Origin: Callaeas wilsoni
Lineage: Eukaryota; Chordata; Aves; Passeriformes; Callaeidae
DNA length: 64,000 nt
Reading direction: 5' to 3'
Assembly: GCA_013398955.1 (NCBI GenBank)
Contig: VWPU01013454.1
Location: 147,863 to 211,862, forward strand
Positions 51,001 through 64,000 of the stretch are shown here, one piece after another (the first letter of the stretch is position 1; each line of letters starts with the position of its first letter). A model generated the notes under the pieces. That model was not told the DNA's origin. It ran no database searches and worked only from the letters and a program-made list of their open reading frames with translations. The position numbers were made by a program, and so were the translations under genes.

Positions 51001-54000
51001 AGAAGGAATGAACTGCAGAACGTACAAATGCACTTTCACACCAGCAGAGAAACTCTGAGTGATGTAGCTCGAGTGAACTTACAGTGCCTTCCAGTAGTAT
51101 AAAAATGGATAAAGAGGGAACAGTTTTTCCCACCAATACACAGAGGTTCTGTGGGAGATTCGTATTCACTGACGTTCTGGCTGAACAACGACACGAGCTA
51201 CACAGCCCAACCCAAATTTTCACTGAAACCAGTACAGTCTGTGACACTAAAGGAAGCTGGACCACACTGCAATAGGCATTGAGATTCTCTTTTGCAGGAT
51301 ATGTGGCCTGGACAGATGTACAAGCTGCTGGTTAAACTAAACAGTGTATTTAAGAGACTTACAAATGGGCATTAATATTTCACAACTTGGAGAAACTTTT
51401 CTAAGAATATGGAAGTTGAAAAGTGGTCTTTAATAGAATTGTGGTTGGCAAGGTTTCAGATTTCTGCTACAAAATGGATCTTCCTTGCTTTTCTTAGAGA
51501 TCTCAAAAAAAAAATTATTTCCAAGGCCATTTTGCACAGTCCAGTGGAGAAAATAATTTTAAGGACAAGTAGCTAGAAAGGAAAGCTGTTAGCAAATGCA
51601 GAGAATAGAGAAAACATGGATATTTTCCAAAAGTACTTTTATTGTCTTGAGCACTAGAACTGGAAAATCACACGTACAGTGCAAACTCTAAGGTCCTTTT
51701 ACAGTTCTAATAAACCAAAGCTTTAGAGTGGCCCAGACCCAGTAACTGCACAACTTAAATGGTCCCAAATGGTTTCATTGCTCTGCATCATAAAGGGTTC
51801 GGCCAAAAATCTCCTTCAAAATCAGTTCATTTCAAAGGTCTTGGCAAAATCTACCAACTTAATACTTCAGAAAAACAGAGCTGCACATTCTGGAAGTTGT
51901 TCACTGCTGAGCTGGTACTACCTTTTGACTCCCAGTGGGAATATGCAGGCAAGCCCTTGGCCCAAGGCAATCCCTGTGAGCAAAGCCACGTGCTGGTATT
52001 TCACTCACAGCAGCTGCACTGGCTAAGATGTTCTGGGGCAGGAGAATGCCACAGGATCAGTAAGGAAAAGGGAAAATGAAGGTCACAGGCAGGAGAAAAA
52101 GGGACAGAAACACATTAGGAGTAAAACAAAAGGCAAGCAAAAAGAGCAAAGAGTGAAGATGGGGCAGGGTAAGGGCAGCACAGGAGGGTGCTGTACTGGA
52201 GCATGAGGCAAACTCACACATCTGAAGGAGGTGGAATTTGAGGATATATTAGCCAAAGGGCTAATAATAAAACCCCCATTTTCCTACTCCTCCACAAGGA
52301 AATGGGAACTCCAACCACTATATTAGAGAAACCTTAAAGTAAGAACCAACTATGAGCTTCTGGCTTTGCATACATTTACACAGCAAATAAAGGTTTGATT
52401 ACAGCCTCAGCTGTATTTGCAGTATAACCCACCTAGCGAACACCATAGACACAGACTTCAGTGCAGACTAAAGCTCCGAGTACCAGCCCCAGTGTCAGGA
52501 TCACACAAAACTTGGATCAGAAGGACTCTGTCTAGTCCAGCCTCCTGCTCAAGAGCCTCCATCGTTTCACAGGGAAAACCCTGCTTGCCACACTGCAGCT
52601 AAGGGATCAGCTCACAGCCCAGGAAGCAAGGACAGATGGGATACTAATTCAACCCCCGTTTTCACTAACATACAGCTGCTTTATTGGAACTAAAAAGGTC
52701 ACAAGAAAAACACCTCTCACTCAGTTTACGAGAAGGGAGAGTTTCTGTACCCCCCAAAATCCCAGGCTGCACGTCTCTGGATCAATGACTAGTGTTACTA
52801 CAGTCTGCTGTGGAAAAGCTCAGCCCCAGCCAAGGGCTCAGGGCCCATCTCCAACATATTTGCTGAGGCCCTGTAAGGAAAATCCTTCCACAAGGCCCCC
52901 GAGTGACACTGCAGGGAAGCTGCTGTGCCAGCTCCCATCGCCCATCCTCCCACACCTCCATGCCCACAGGAAAGCACAAAGCAGCTATTTTGCACTCTCA
53001 CTGCAGAGGTAGGACAGGTCCAGAGGGAATAAGCGTCAGAAATGCAAGGAAGTTCACGAAAAAAAGAGGGGAAAAGACTCAACAACATTCCGCTAAATGC
53101 AACACCCTACGTCCGACTTCTCACTCAGCCATACTCTATAGCTGAAGTTGGCCATTCCTTCATGCTTGGGGGCAACATCTATTCCCAGCCAGGTGTCCAA
53201 GCAAAACACTACAAGTCGGACGTGCTTGCTCCACACCTAACACGACAAGCCCTCCCAAACCTAGGGGCTGGCTCGAAGCTCCACATGCATTTGCAAATAC
53301 ATATATTAACACCCCGCTTCTGGCATTTCCTGCCTGCTGGATCAGATCCAAACCCGAGCCCACAGGCTGGTGGTGCCTCCTGCAATTCATCTGTAGAATT
53401 ACAAATATATTTGTACCTCTCTGTCCCACACCAGTCTCTGACAGTTTCTGATATCTCTTTCTCAAAGGCAAATTAAGCAATTTAACGTCTTCTGCTATTT
53501 GATAAGTGCTGACGTACGAGGCATCCCCAAGTCTTCAGACTGTGAACAAGAGAACAACTCCTTGCTCGCTTTTGTACGCTCATGGTAAAAGTGAGCCACT
53601 GCCAGAGTCACTGGTTCACACACTGCCTAAAACCTGGAACACATGTGAGGAGGAGAGAGGAGAAACAGAGATGAGAAACAGCCAGCAAACCTTACCAGGA
53701 GAGGTGGGCTGCTAATAAACCAAAGCATCAGAATTGCAACAAAAACAATCAAACCAATGGAGTGTCACAACGAGAAACTGTGAGTCACGCTCCCATACAA
53801 AGGCACATTTCTTTGCTTTTGCATGACAACATTCTAAGTGTATCTTTTTCCTTTTTACCAGCCAGAGGCATAAAACCACTCGCAGACAGACCCAAGGTCT
53901 CCAAAATGTAAACATCTACAACAAAAATATACACTCCTGAAACACAAACTCTTCAGGAAGTTCCGGTTACACTTAAGAGTAGACCAAGGATTTAAGCAGA

Positions 54001-57000
54001 GCAGTAACTTGTGTAACTGTTTAAGCATCGACCCGCTAACCTAATTGACCACGTTAACATGGACATTCCCAGATTTTAAAAGTTTTCACCTTTTTAAGTA
54101 GTACAGATACTGAATACAGTGAAAATGATTTCCCTTTTCAGGTCCTCCACCTATTCTGATTTATATCTTGACCTCAATTCCTACAAATATCTATCTCTAC
54201 CTAACATGCACCTGTGGCACTAGGAATCCTCCCCATGAAACACTGATTACCAAATACACAGCATTCTCTGGTGCTCCCTATAAATCTCCTATAAAAGACA
54301 GTAAAGTCATCCTGCAGAACAATAATTTCAGAGTAGTGTGACATCCAACACTTCTGGCACCAGTGTGACACTGTATTATTCCTTGCCTGTGTGCCCACGT
54401 GTAAAACACGCACAGCCACACTTCTCCATTTCTCACAGCTTGCATAATCTGGTTGATCAAACTTAATCGAGCCCTTTAAAAGTGAAAATGTCAGGCAAAA
54501 GCTAATCCAGAGTTTGTGGATTCTGCTTACAAAGCACGACTTGGGCATTTTGTGCTGCCGAGTAAAGTAAACAGCGATTGCTTCGCGTTACGAAAGGATT
54601 TCGTACGCCAGAAACTCCAAGTCACCACCATGTAAAACCCTTCTAAATGCCTTCTGCCACACTGCTTGCTGACTCCTTGGTGTTGCAGATGCACTGATGC
54701 ATCTTTGGAAGTCAAGAGGGCAAAAGCAAACAGAAAAAATTCCTAACTTTACCAGAGAAGAACTTCATTCATTACTGGGTACAGATAATAAAACTTAGTC
54801 TCCAAATTAGTGTTATTTTCACCCCAAATTCTTGACTTAGAAAAATGTCTCAGGGTTTCCTTATCAAAATAATAATGCAAGCCTGTTGATATGTATTTTT
54901 TTTAGGACTTTTCCCAAAGGGCTTTTCTTAGCAAGGGTAAGGTAATCCCCTGTGTTGCTTTCATCTGCTTTCACTTTGTTTAGCATTCACTGAAGTAAAT
55001 CTCAGAATAACCACTTCTGGGTGTTCAACTTCAGAACAAAGCTGGTGCAACTGTCCAGCCAACACAGCCATGTCAGAAGACACATACAGAATTTGCAGAA
55101 ATTCAGCTTTATGTTTACTGTGCATTCACTTATCTCCTTGTAACTATGACCTGTTTTTCACTTGCAGCAAAACAAACACGTAAAACCAGGGACAACCCAA
55201 GGCAATCAGAGGAACAGCATTTCAGAAGACAGAGAAGGTAAAATGTGTTATTTTTAGAAGGTATTTTGTAGTGTTCCTCCTCCATGTACAACTCACACAA
55301 CTACTCAGTAGTACACAGTATTTCAGGGCTGTGACTGATGTCGGAGCAGTTAACACATGAGATGAAAGGAAAAGGCTGCCAGAGCAGTGGTGAGACACTG
55401 CCGACCCATACGCTCAATAAACCTCAGTGTCACAGATGGAAAGGAAAAGTTGGATTTTAGGAATGCCAATAAGAATCAGTAAATTGGATTTCAGAGTCTG
55501 GAGCACAGTGGTGAAAGAGGAACTTTGTCAGGCCCCTAGGGTCCAGAAAGATGGCACAGCAGACAGGGGGAGGAAGGAGGAACAACCCCATACAGAGGAG
55601 CTCCTGTGAACTGAGCTGCGTTTTAGAGCTGATTGCTCTTAACCTGGCCAAAAGGTTGAGACTCTGACTATGCTGGGTTTGCACTTCCTTCATCTCCAGT
55701 ACCAACGAATCTGATCACTGAGACTTTTAACAAATATTTTTACAAAAAGTTTAAAAAAAAAAAAATCCGGAAAATGGAAAGCCATACACGTGCACACACA
55801 GCACAGCACTGGTGCCTGCCCATCTCCTTTATTGCAAGGACAGTGCAAATGCCACATTAAGCCCGGAGTCTTACTTCATCCTCCTATTTCATCCCCTTCC
55901 ATCAAGCTGACCGTGTAACCACCCTGTGCTGACCTTTAAATAAAGCATCCACAAGGGAACAGCACGAGCTGCAGTGAAGGACAACAGCTGTCAATCACTG
56001 CTCACCCAGCATAGTAATGAATCCCAATCTTCACAGAAAGGCTCTAATTTGCTTTTGAATGCAGCCTTGCTTGAGTAAAGAGTTTTCTTCGTAAGAAATC
56101 AAATTCCTTAACTGAAAATAAAACACACATATTTGCATATTTAGATAACACTCCTCACTTTTATTCTGAGTACGTTTGAACCATACTAAGAAGGGACGTG
56201 AGCACTTTCCTGACAACAAAAAAGAGTCCTTCGAAGCTGCAGCTTGGAAGAACCTACTTTACTCCCTGCTGCTTCAGCCAGACCATTGCTAGTGCCCATA
56301 TAGATCCTGGTTTAGATCTATGCGATGGTTTCAATGTCCATAGTGCTCCAGATATCTCCTGCAAGAGGGTGCTCCTGCTGTACAACAGCTACAAGCACTG
56401 GCCATCACACTGCCTCCCCTTACACCACATCAAAGCAGCAGCCAGGCACCCCACTCCTAACAGCGTTTTCTCCTAATAATCACACTGACAATACTGATCA
56501 CCGGAAAACCCCTTAGCACCCCTGATACTTGCTCTAGGACAGTTAAGTGCTCTGGAAGAGGCCACTGCTTGAAGCAGTAAAGCAAGCAGAAGGTTGGCAC
56601 TGAAATAAATTACACCTGGCAACACGAGGCAGTTCTGTGGATCTCTTCAGCTTTGAGGAATTCCCTGCATTTCTAAGGACACAAGCATTGTAAGGTTTAT
56701 CCCTCCATTTTTCTGAATGAACTACATTACTGTCAGTAAAACATCCATAGTTAGTCTGTAAACATGTGTAAAACCACGAAATGAATCCTATTTACATACT
56801 CCAAGGCATGGCCAGGAGCACGTTCAGCTGTTCATCCCAGCTGCTCTGTTACAGGTAGAGAAACCCAAGGAACTGAATCCACATACTATTTCCCAGGAAC
56901 TGCTCAGCCTAACAAGTCTGTGCAGCAGGATTCCCTAGGTGACTTCTAAACAGAGGTGACAGCCTCTGCCATACAGCCCCTACATGGCCCTCAGTGGCTG

Positions 57001-60000
57001 TTTCTCCACGCTAACACGTGCTCCTGGTTTTGTATCCACCTCTGTTCCCGCAGGTACCAACAGGCCCCACGGAGTAATAGCACACAACCACTCCAAAGGT
57101 GTGGTTCCCTACACCCAGGAATGTCGGTCTTCCCAGAGTTGTGGGAGTGCATGAACATTCTCTGTAATACAGTCCCAAAATTACAATTCTAACCTGAAAT
57201 GTAACATAGGTGACAACTGCACGGTCTCTGTGCATGCTCTTCAAGTCATCCCTCTGGGAAGACATTGTATCCTGTCCTGCATTTTAACAGATGGGATGGT
57301 TCAGGACATGGCACCACAGGACAGGCAATGACAATCAGCTGCCACGGGAGAGACGAACTCCATGTCCCTCCATTCCACACTCCCAGCCTTGCACTCCCTA
57401 CCACCTCCCTCGCACCAGCTCTGGCACTTTTCTTGGCATCTCAGTGATGGATATGTGGAGAAGAATTAAAGACTTCAGGATTTGTTCCCCGGTACCCAGA
57501 AACGCCAAGAAAAGATAACAAAAAATTGATGCCAGTCCCCAGAGGTGCTGCAGACCTTCCCCCAAGTGCAGATTGAGATGCTGTGGTAACTGCACACTCG
57601 AGTATGTTAAGGACATCCTTTAACACCAAAAATAATCCCAAAGCTACACCCCCACAGAATGGCACAGAGCATCTGGGGATACGGGGTAAATTTGCATCAG
57701 GCATTGTGGGCCAGTCTGAGAGCAGAAAGGAAAGAACCAAGAAACAGACTACAAATATTTTCAAGCTGTATTCACAGCTGACATCTCTTCTTGCTCTTAC
57801 AAAACACCACCACGCTGGATTCCATAGCCATGGCTACCAGGATTTTGTGACTTGCACATTCCAGGAATCCTAATGATTGGGGTTTTATGAGATCTGCTGA
57901 AATCCTGTCAGAGGGTAACAGACAAACCAGCAAGTTCTGCAGCACAACGGAAGAATTTCACCACACTGCCACTGCACATGGCCGTGGAGTCTGGGCCCTA
58001 CTTTGCCCTTTCCTAGTACCCTCAGCATCCTTCTTTGAATCACTCAGGCAATGTGGTTTCAAGCTCTAAAAGTCAAAGATGAGCGACAGGCTCACCCAGG
58101 GTCACTCCACCAGCAGTGCACCATGACAGCTCCTGCAGGACGACCTCCACCCAACTCTGCAGACATCATCTCATTTGTATTCTCGGCCGATCCAATCGGG
58201 CTCCAGTCAAAATCTGGCCCTACCCAGAACAAACAAAAAACTACGTAGATAATAACCCTAAAATGCCACCAGCACTCCAGAGAGTCGCCCTTTTAATATT
58301 TTTATTGACAAGTCTGGAGGCAGCAGAAGAGGCAGACAGGAAAAACAGTTGACCTGCATATTGTCACCAAACACTACTGAAAATGATGAAGGGTGAGAGA
58401 GTTGCTTTATTTTGAAGTACACAGTCTTAATCACATACTCACAAAAGCAAAGGCTATTAGTTCTCCATCAGGATTGAAACAGTACCAACTTTAAGGCTTC
58501 AAAAATCATGCCATAAACATTTCAAATATCACCAGGTATAGATATTCAATTTACAGATGTCGTACACTTATGTGTGTTCTTCAGCAACAGTAAATTGAGC
58601 ATTCTCTGGACTGCACTGAGTCTGGTTTGGTTTTATTGGATAACTGCACTAAACACACTGTCCCCAACAGTCAAAAGCACCATTAATTCCAGGGTTATGA
58701 ACCAGTTCAGCACAATCCATCACCTCTTAAGTATCCTGAAACAGATGGCCAGAGATCCCAGGGCAACATTCCCAAGAGTGCTAAAAACCACAATGATCAA
58801 ATACTTATTTATTAGAACTACCTGCCTTATCTGTAATCCAGGGGAGGTGGGGAAAGCTTAGAGAAACAAAGTGTCACTGAAAAGATTATGATTTTAAATT
58901 CAGGTTGAGTTACTAACATAATTAACTTTCTGTAAAATGCTTTTAAATATGACCCCACTAGAGATAAACTTTTTCTTAGAATCAGCTGCACAAATTTCAA
59001 GCATTTATAAACCAAATGAAAACCAACAGCAACCACTTACTCTCACAACATGTTATCTGTATTTCTCTTTTCCAGCTCTGGGTGTGCAGTGGCAGCAGGA
59101 GTTGGATTATCATTCTCCTGCAAACCAGACTACGTAAGTACCTAAAAGCGCGCCTGATTTCCAAAGTGAGACAATTTAAGGGCTAAATCCTGCCCTCTAG
59201 TGTACCTGTGGGTGGTGGTGCCCTTGGAACCTTCCCCACTTCCAAACTGGGCAGAAAACAGCTGGGAGGGACAGGACAGTTCACTGCCCACTGGAGACAT
59301 CTCGTGTTGCCTTGGTCCACCTTTAGAGTGTTACCTGTTACTGGATCACACAGCTCCGGGGTGGGCGAGTCTCACTGGGCACTGGGATAGAGGATTAGCA
59401 CACACGACGACAGATAAGAGGGCATCCTCCCCTGAGCAGGACCATGCAGGAACATGACGGTGTTTGTATGACAGAAGAAGCAAAGGAAGCATATTCCCAA
59501 CTTTTTCACACGGGGGATCTCTGCTACCTCATCCCCTAAAAGCAGCTACATCTGAGAGCCAGGAGGAATTTCTGTGCTATGCCACAAAGTACTTGGCAAA
59601 GCAGTTAAGGTCTGTGCAACACATCAAAAGTAATGCAAAAAGAGTCTGTTTCCAGAAGGACTTGAGTAGAAGCAACATATTTGAACACTGAGGAGTTTTT
59701 TTAGAAAGAGTCACCTCTCACTTAGTGCTAAGATTTGGAACAGATCTTACCCTGTTAACAGCTCCGGCCATGTCTATGGGACACCAAAATGGGAAAGGAG
59801 GTATCATAAGCCCCAAACAACTTACACAGCTATAAAAGCTAAACACCAGGTACTGAACCTTCATACTAAAACACCTCTTGACATTTGTTCCACTTGAGGA
59901 TCACCATGAGTTTTCTCCCATTGCATGATCAGTGATCACATTTCCATCGTCTTCACTGAGCTTCTCTAAAAGTTGGTCTATACTTCAGCAGAGCCTTTCG

Positions 60001-63000
60001 AAAACATTTAGAGCATAACCATTTAAATGTTGTGTGAGAGACAAGTCAAAATCTTAACATTAACAACTATTTATGAAAGGAACCTTCTTAAGAAATTTTC
60101 CTGGACCAGTATTACCCTATTTTACATTTTCTTCAGTTTTTTATGGAAGAAGAGAGAGGTACTGAGGAGGAAGAAGGTTTTTCAGACATCTGCATGGTTG
60201 ACTGAGCTCACACAGCTGAATCCTTTCCAAGTGAGAGGCTGGAGCCCTGTCACCTCATTAAGGAGTGGACAAGAATGGCTCAGGATGCCTTGGATACTGT
60301 CTTGGGTTATGCTCATCATGAAACAAAGCTGCTTAAGAAATTACGGAAATACATAAATGCCAACCATTCCTCATTTAGGGAAACTCTGAAGGGAACCAGC
60401 TGTGCTACTAGACATGTTCTAAATGTAGGGGTAAGTGTTCCCTTTCCATTCCCCAGGCTTTTCACCAGCACTGTAGCCTTTTTGAGGGAAACACCTCTGG
60501 AGAGTTTCTAAAAGCCTTTCCAAAAACACTGCGTCCTTTGCATGTTTTCCAGGGCATAAATCAAAAGTTGTTGATCAACAACAACAACAACCCAGCCATG
60601 TTTTTTGTTTTGCTTTAAACCACAGAACTCTCAGAAAGAGCCTCCTCTTTCTTGTTTGTCTGAAAGTACCTCTTCAAGGGAAAACACTCGGGACCGAGTC
60701 CCCAGAGTGTGTCCAAAGGGGCACTTCACTGCAGTCACTGCAGCACATGCGTCAGATGTGGCAATAATGGCCATGGAAGACGCCCTGTCCTGGTTATCAG
60801 CTGTGCGAATCATATGATCCCAATCCTCCAGCACACAGGATGTCAACTTCCATTCTTAATTTCTTTAATGACACAATTATGAATAAACGAAGGGGACTGG
60901 GGTGAGTATAAAATCGTGCCATGACATAAAACAGACACGTATTTCGAAAAGAGGCAGGAGGAGGGGAGCAAAAAAGGACATGGATCATGGAAATTTGTTT
61001 ATAGTATTAAAACTTTGGTCTGAAACGTAAGGAGACAGTAACTTGCATTCTAAAATAAGAACTTCCTTTAAAAGTAAGAAGGATGATGTGCTACCGAAAT
61101 GTTATTTTGTATAATTAATTCCTAAGAATAGCAGCAACCACAAGCATCTCTACTAACTGTCCTTTCATTTCTAAATTTCTAAACCAAATTGTGCGAAGCC
61201 ACTGTATGTCTTCTCAAAACCACCCTACAAAACCTTTTGTTTAGCTAAGAATAGTCACTCGGAATTACTCGAGGCATATATTTTAATTGCTAATTTCTTT
61301 TTTAAAGTCCTCTCACATTGTCCAAGATTTACTGCCCTCTGCCATGCCAGGCATACCACGAGATTTCACAGGGACTTCCACAGAGCAGCACTCACCAGGT
61401 CAGAGTTAAGCAGAGTCGTGTGGAATGACGTATTTACAGCAAGGATGCTAAGGATGTGAACCACGCAATGCCCCAGCAATGAGCTTCGCTGATGCTTTAA
61501 GCACTGATTATTCTCTGCTTCTCAGAACTAGGGTTCTTCCAGGAAAAAAAAAATTTAAAGGAAGAAAGAAAAAGCAACAAGCCAAGAGCTGTCTGATAAT
61601 GAGAAAAGGAGAGTGTGGCAGCAGTGGACAAGGGAGCAGCTCAGGCATGGTGGCATTCCTGTCCCCAGGTGTGTTTGCTGGAAGTGAATCCCAGCAGCCC
61701 CCACCTGTATCACATTTACAAACTGCTCTTTTGAGGGATCAAAGGGATTTTCTGTACCTGGCCAGAGAGTGCCAAGCTGAGAGTGCCCGAGGAGCTGACT
61801 TGCTGCAGCACAGGGCAGAGGCCACATCACCCACTTACAACTTAGCTTTTCCTTCACCTGCTGGCACCATCCACTCAAGAGGAAAATGGGTTGGAAAAGA
61901 GAGGAGCTTCAGAGAGACAAGCCCCAAAGGAAAGGGGAAAGAATACTAGTGATCAGACAGTACCAAAGAGGCAGGAAAGAAAAAGTACAGAGGCAAAAGG
62001 AGGAGCCCGAAAGAAATAGCAGCAAAAAAATGCAAGCCTATAGATCAAAACAGAGAAACCTGAAAGAATAAGGCAGTATCATCAAGACTAGAAATATTTT
62101 CAAGCAGAATTCACTACTAGGAAAGCACAAGATGTCAGCTGAAAATTTTAGTATAGATAAGGCTCAACAGGAAGAGAAAACACACATTCTATGGACTCAA
62201 GAATGAAAAACTAGTATTAGTTTTCCTGAGAGAATAATAAAACAAGGCAGGGGGGAAGAGATGATTAAGGGGGAGCTCTATGATGAAAAAGGCAGCAGTG
62301 ATAAATACCACCTCCACTCAGGGCAGCCTGGCCCAGCCAGGTGAGCGGAGAACAACACAAACCACTACCTGCACTTTTCAAAAGCAAAGATAGGGAATGA
62401 GGCAAGAACCCAACAGCCATGGCAATGTCTTGGACCCAGCTTCAGCCTTGTACATCCTTCACTCAACATGACCTCTCTTTGCAGCAGATTTCCAGCGCAT
62501 TTTCATAGCTGCTTCTAGAGTGAGATGACATGTCTGAGGAACTAATGAGATTTATTTCCTTTAGGGATGCCTCTTACAGGATTTCTTTGGAATTGTTGGG
62601 TAAAACGAATTGTTTTGCAAAAGGTGAATGTCCAAAGTGGAAGGTAATATTAAGAATCTTTGGTCTGTGGCCTCACTTCCTTTTCCTCCTAGACCCTGAG
62701 TCTAGCCCGGTCCCTGCATCCATCACTCAGAGCACAGGTGCAAAGCAGATGAAGAATCCCAGGAAGGCATTTCACCTGCTTCTCATGCCAAGTGCCTGCA
62801 GGCAGGCCCTGCACAGCGCTGTACAGTAACAACTTCCCTCCAACCAGGAATCGCACTGGGACGATATGACAGCTACACAGCAACTCCCTGTACCTGCTCC
62901 GAAGGAAACGCCTCACAGGCGCATCAAAAACTCACCACTACATCCACAAAACGTCCATACTGAATACTTCTAAAATATTCTGAGCTCTGCAAAAGGCATT

Positions 63001-64000
63001 TTGTTTGTGGGACAAAAAGCAGCCTGTGTTAGTAACAGCAACCTGCCACACGCTCCCTGCAATCCTGTGATCACTCAATCCATGGGCTGTGTTCCTAGCC
63101 CAGGAGCCTTTCCGTCCCTTTAAAAGATCAGGTATCGGAGGGACAACCTCCTGCTGCTGCTGGAATCCACAAGTTTTATCTGTATTTAAACCATCTTTAA
63201 TTAAGTTTAAAAAAAAAAAACCGAAATAACGCAACATGGTAACATTTTAAGCCAAAAAGGTGTTCTGAGAGCAGTTTGTTACAAACCCTGCTTCCTTGGC
63301 TAATTTTTACACCTCTGTTCCTAAGAGTACCTGTATGCCAAGTGCTCCTACTCACGAGCACCTACCCGCAGTGGGAAAGCAAACAAATTTCTCTCTACCT
63401 TGATGCATCCAACGCATTCACCGCCGCCGTGTAGAGCCTTCAAGTGCCATTACACCCCTGTAAGGGCCACGCAAACTCGAGACCCCTTCAAGCCCATAAC
63501 CAAACCTCTGTGCACCTGAGGAGCTCTGTACCCGGCAGGTTGAGCGCGGAGCCGCCAGCGAGGCTTTGCCCCGGGACATCCCAGGAGTGCTGGTGCGGGA
63601 CTACCCGCTGGGGGACGTGGGTATGAATTAACCCTGTATGAATTAACTCTGTCTGCGTACTCGCGGTTATTCACATTTACGGGCGCTTTCCAAGCACGGC
63701 TCGCTGCCGAAGCTTCGGCAGGGCGGGACGGCCGAGGCGCGGCCCCTCTCGCAGCCCCGCTGCCCGGGCAAGGAGCCGCCCGCCCGCCCCGGTGCCGCCC
63801 GCGGTGGTCCCGGGACACACTCACTGTGAGGGTCGCTCTTCTCGCGGACGCCGTCCACCTTCCCGTCGGGGTTGATGCGCAGGAAGAAGCCGCCGTTCTT
63901 GCAGTACAGGCGCTTGGGGTCCTTGAAGTGCCCCGGGGGAAAGGCACCGCTGCCGCCGTCGTCGGGCAGCGTGGCGATGCCCCCCGCCGCCGCCGCCGCC
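44856..64000 (-). CDS. FGF2: FGF2 fibroblast growth factor 2, 3 coding exons; start ATG just off the edge
   Basis: Exons 63825->64000, 48596-48699 (104 bp, the usual FGF2 exon 2 size) and 44856-45041 join in frame. If the final base (G) completes ATG, the protein is 155 residues, the length of human 18-kDa FGF2. A heparin-binding growth factor of the beta-trefoil family that signals through FGFRs and is exported without a signal peptide; none is seen. Conserved: GHFKDPKRLYCKNGGFFLRI (25-43, ending at I), IKLQLQAEERG, NNYNTYRSRKY, and the heparin/PIP2 site K128-R129...K134 with K138/K144. Differences from human in this numbering: Ser78, Phe82, Tyr96, Lys48, Asn44, Pro135/Pro137. Ser78, Phe82 and the two Pro are, from memory, shared with chicken; Tyr96 and Lys48 are not. 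CUG-initiated high-molecular-weight forms, if present, would start outside the window. Confidence 0.96.
45042..48595 (-). other. FGF2: FGF2 intron 2
   Basis: 3.6 kb, GT-AG; nothing recognised. Confidence 0.92.
48596..48699 (-). CDS. FGF2: FGF2 coding exon 2 (104 bp)
   Basis: Acceptor TTCTCAG behind an 18-T tract, donor CTTG|GTAAG. Encodes IKLQLQAEERGVVSIKGVSA then NRFLAMKEDGRLLAL. Ser78 and Phe82 replace the human Cys and Tyr. Confidence 0.97.
48708..48725. repeat. A18 tract = polypyrimidine tract of FGF2 exon 2 acceptor
   Basis: On the minus strand this is T18 ending 9 nt before the FGF2 exon 2 boundary, so it serves as the polypyrimidine tract. Likely length-variable. Confidence 0.9.
50173..50202. 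repeat. T6A24 homopolymer tract
   Basis: Six T followed by 24 A in FGF2 intron 1; possible remnant of a retroposed tail or simple slippage tract. No retrogene body seen beside it. Confidence 0.9.
60576..60591. repeat. (CAA)5 microsatellite
   Basis: Short perfect trinucleotide run in FGF2 intron 1. Confidence 0.85.
63825..64000 (-). CDS. FGF2: FGF2 coding exon 1 (5' end cut by window edge)
   Basis: Reads A5-GG-IATLPDDGGSGAFPPGHF onward to VREKSDPH, donor CACA|GTGAGT. The five Ala come from a short GCG run; the base at 64000 fits the third base of the start ATG. INPDGK replaces the human IHPDGR. Confidence 0.93.
63986..64000. repeat. FGF2: (GCC)5 coding repeat in FGF2 exon 1
   Basis: Encodes the Ala run directly after the inferred FGF2 start. 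Short, but in frame and prone to length change. Confidence 0.85.

Larger units (their letters stand above)
48700..63824 (-). other. FGF2: FGF2 intron 1
   Basis: 15.1 kb, GT-AG. Homopolymer and CAA tracts only; no embedded gene recognised. Open frames up to about 156 codons show no family likeness. Confidence 0.9.
63530..64000. promoter_or_regulatory. CpG-rich 5' region of FGF2 (continues off the edge)
   Basis: G+C and CpG rise abruptly near 63530 and include FGF2 exon 1 and the start of intron 1. The promoter itself should lie beyond 64000. Confidence 0.75.

Noticed and set aside
52490..52565. Possible CR1 scrap (TCTAGTCCAGCCTCCTGCTC)
   Set aside because: Only about 25 bases resemble CR1, not enough to call.
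53042..53476. 144-codon plus-strand open frame in FGF2 intron 1
   Set aside because: No recognisable motif; consistent with chance in non-coding DNA.
61479..61949. 156-codon plus-strand open frame in FGF2 intron 1
   Set aside because: No family likeness; Lys/Ser-rich from an A-rich stretch; no splice or promoter context.
63450..63947. 165-codon minus-strand open frame over FGF2 exon 1
   Set aside because: Out of frame with FGF2, and Arg/Ala/Pro-rich from GC content.

Overview
The window is vertebrate nuclear DNA and almost certainly avian. It has long introns with GT-AG splicing, several CR1-type LINE fragments (the typical bird/reptile retroposon), and three single-copy genes whose encoded residues match bird/amniote orthologues. 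The gene order is AFG2A (SPATA5, minus strand), NUDT6 (plus strand), FGF2 (minus strand), which is the conserved amniote AFG2A-NUDT6-FGF2 block. The species is not identifiable from sequence alone; FGF2 differs from the chicken protein as I remember it at several sites, so this is probably not chicken.

Positions 1-32265 (minus strand) hold the 5' part of AFG2A, an AAA+ ATPase. Eleven coding exons join in frame to exactly 675 codons, from the start methionine through the whole D1 ATPase domain to just past the Walker A motif of D2. The rest of D2 lies beyond the left edge. Everything from 1 to 6819 is intron, with one CR1 copy at 57-465.

Positions 32266-32350 are a very short divergent, CpG-rich interval shared by AFG2A and NUDT6. 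NUDT6 then runs on the plus strand in five coding exons (32351-44374), giving a 288-residue Nudix protein. Its first intron appears to use a GC donor instead of GT. Its fourth exon is only 55 bp and was found by splicing and by completing the Nudix box.

Positions 44856-64000 (minus strand) hold FGF2 in three coding exons. The window stops two bases short of the inferred start ATG; including it, the protein is 155 residues. NUDT6 and FGF2 converge tail to tail: the FGF2 3' UTR, if it runs to either of two good poly(A) signals near 40.4 kb or 39.8 kb, covers NUDT6 exons 4 and 5 in antisense. This is the known FGF2/FGF-antisense arrangement.

I see no CRISPR array, tRNA, rRNA, operon or new multi-gene system. 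The most unusual points are (a) an FGF2 lacking both surface cysteines and the tyrosine linked in mammals to unconventional secretion, (b) the GC-AG NUDT6 intron, and (c) two CATG palindromes 87 bp apart that give each of the divergent genes a second in-frame ATG, 29 codons upstream, overlapping the other gene's start.
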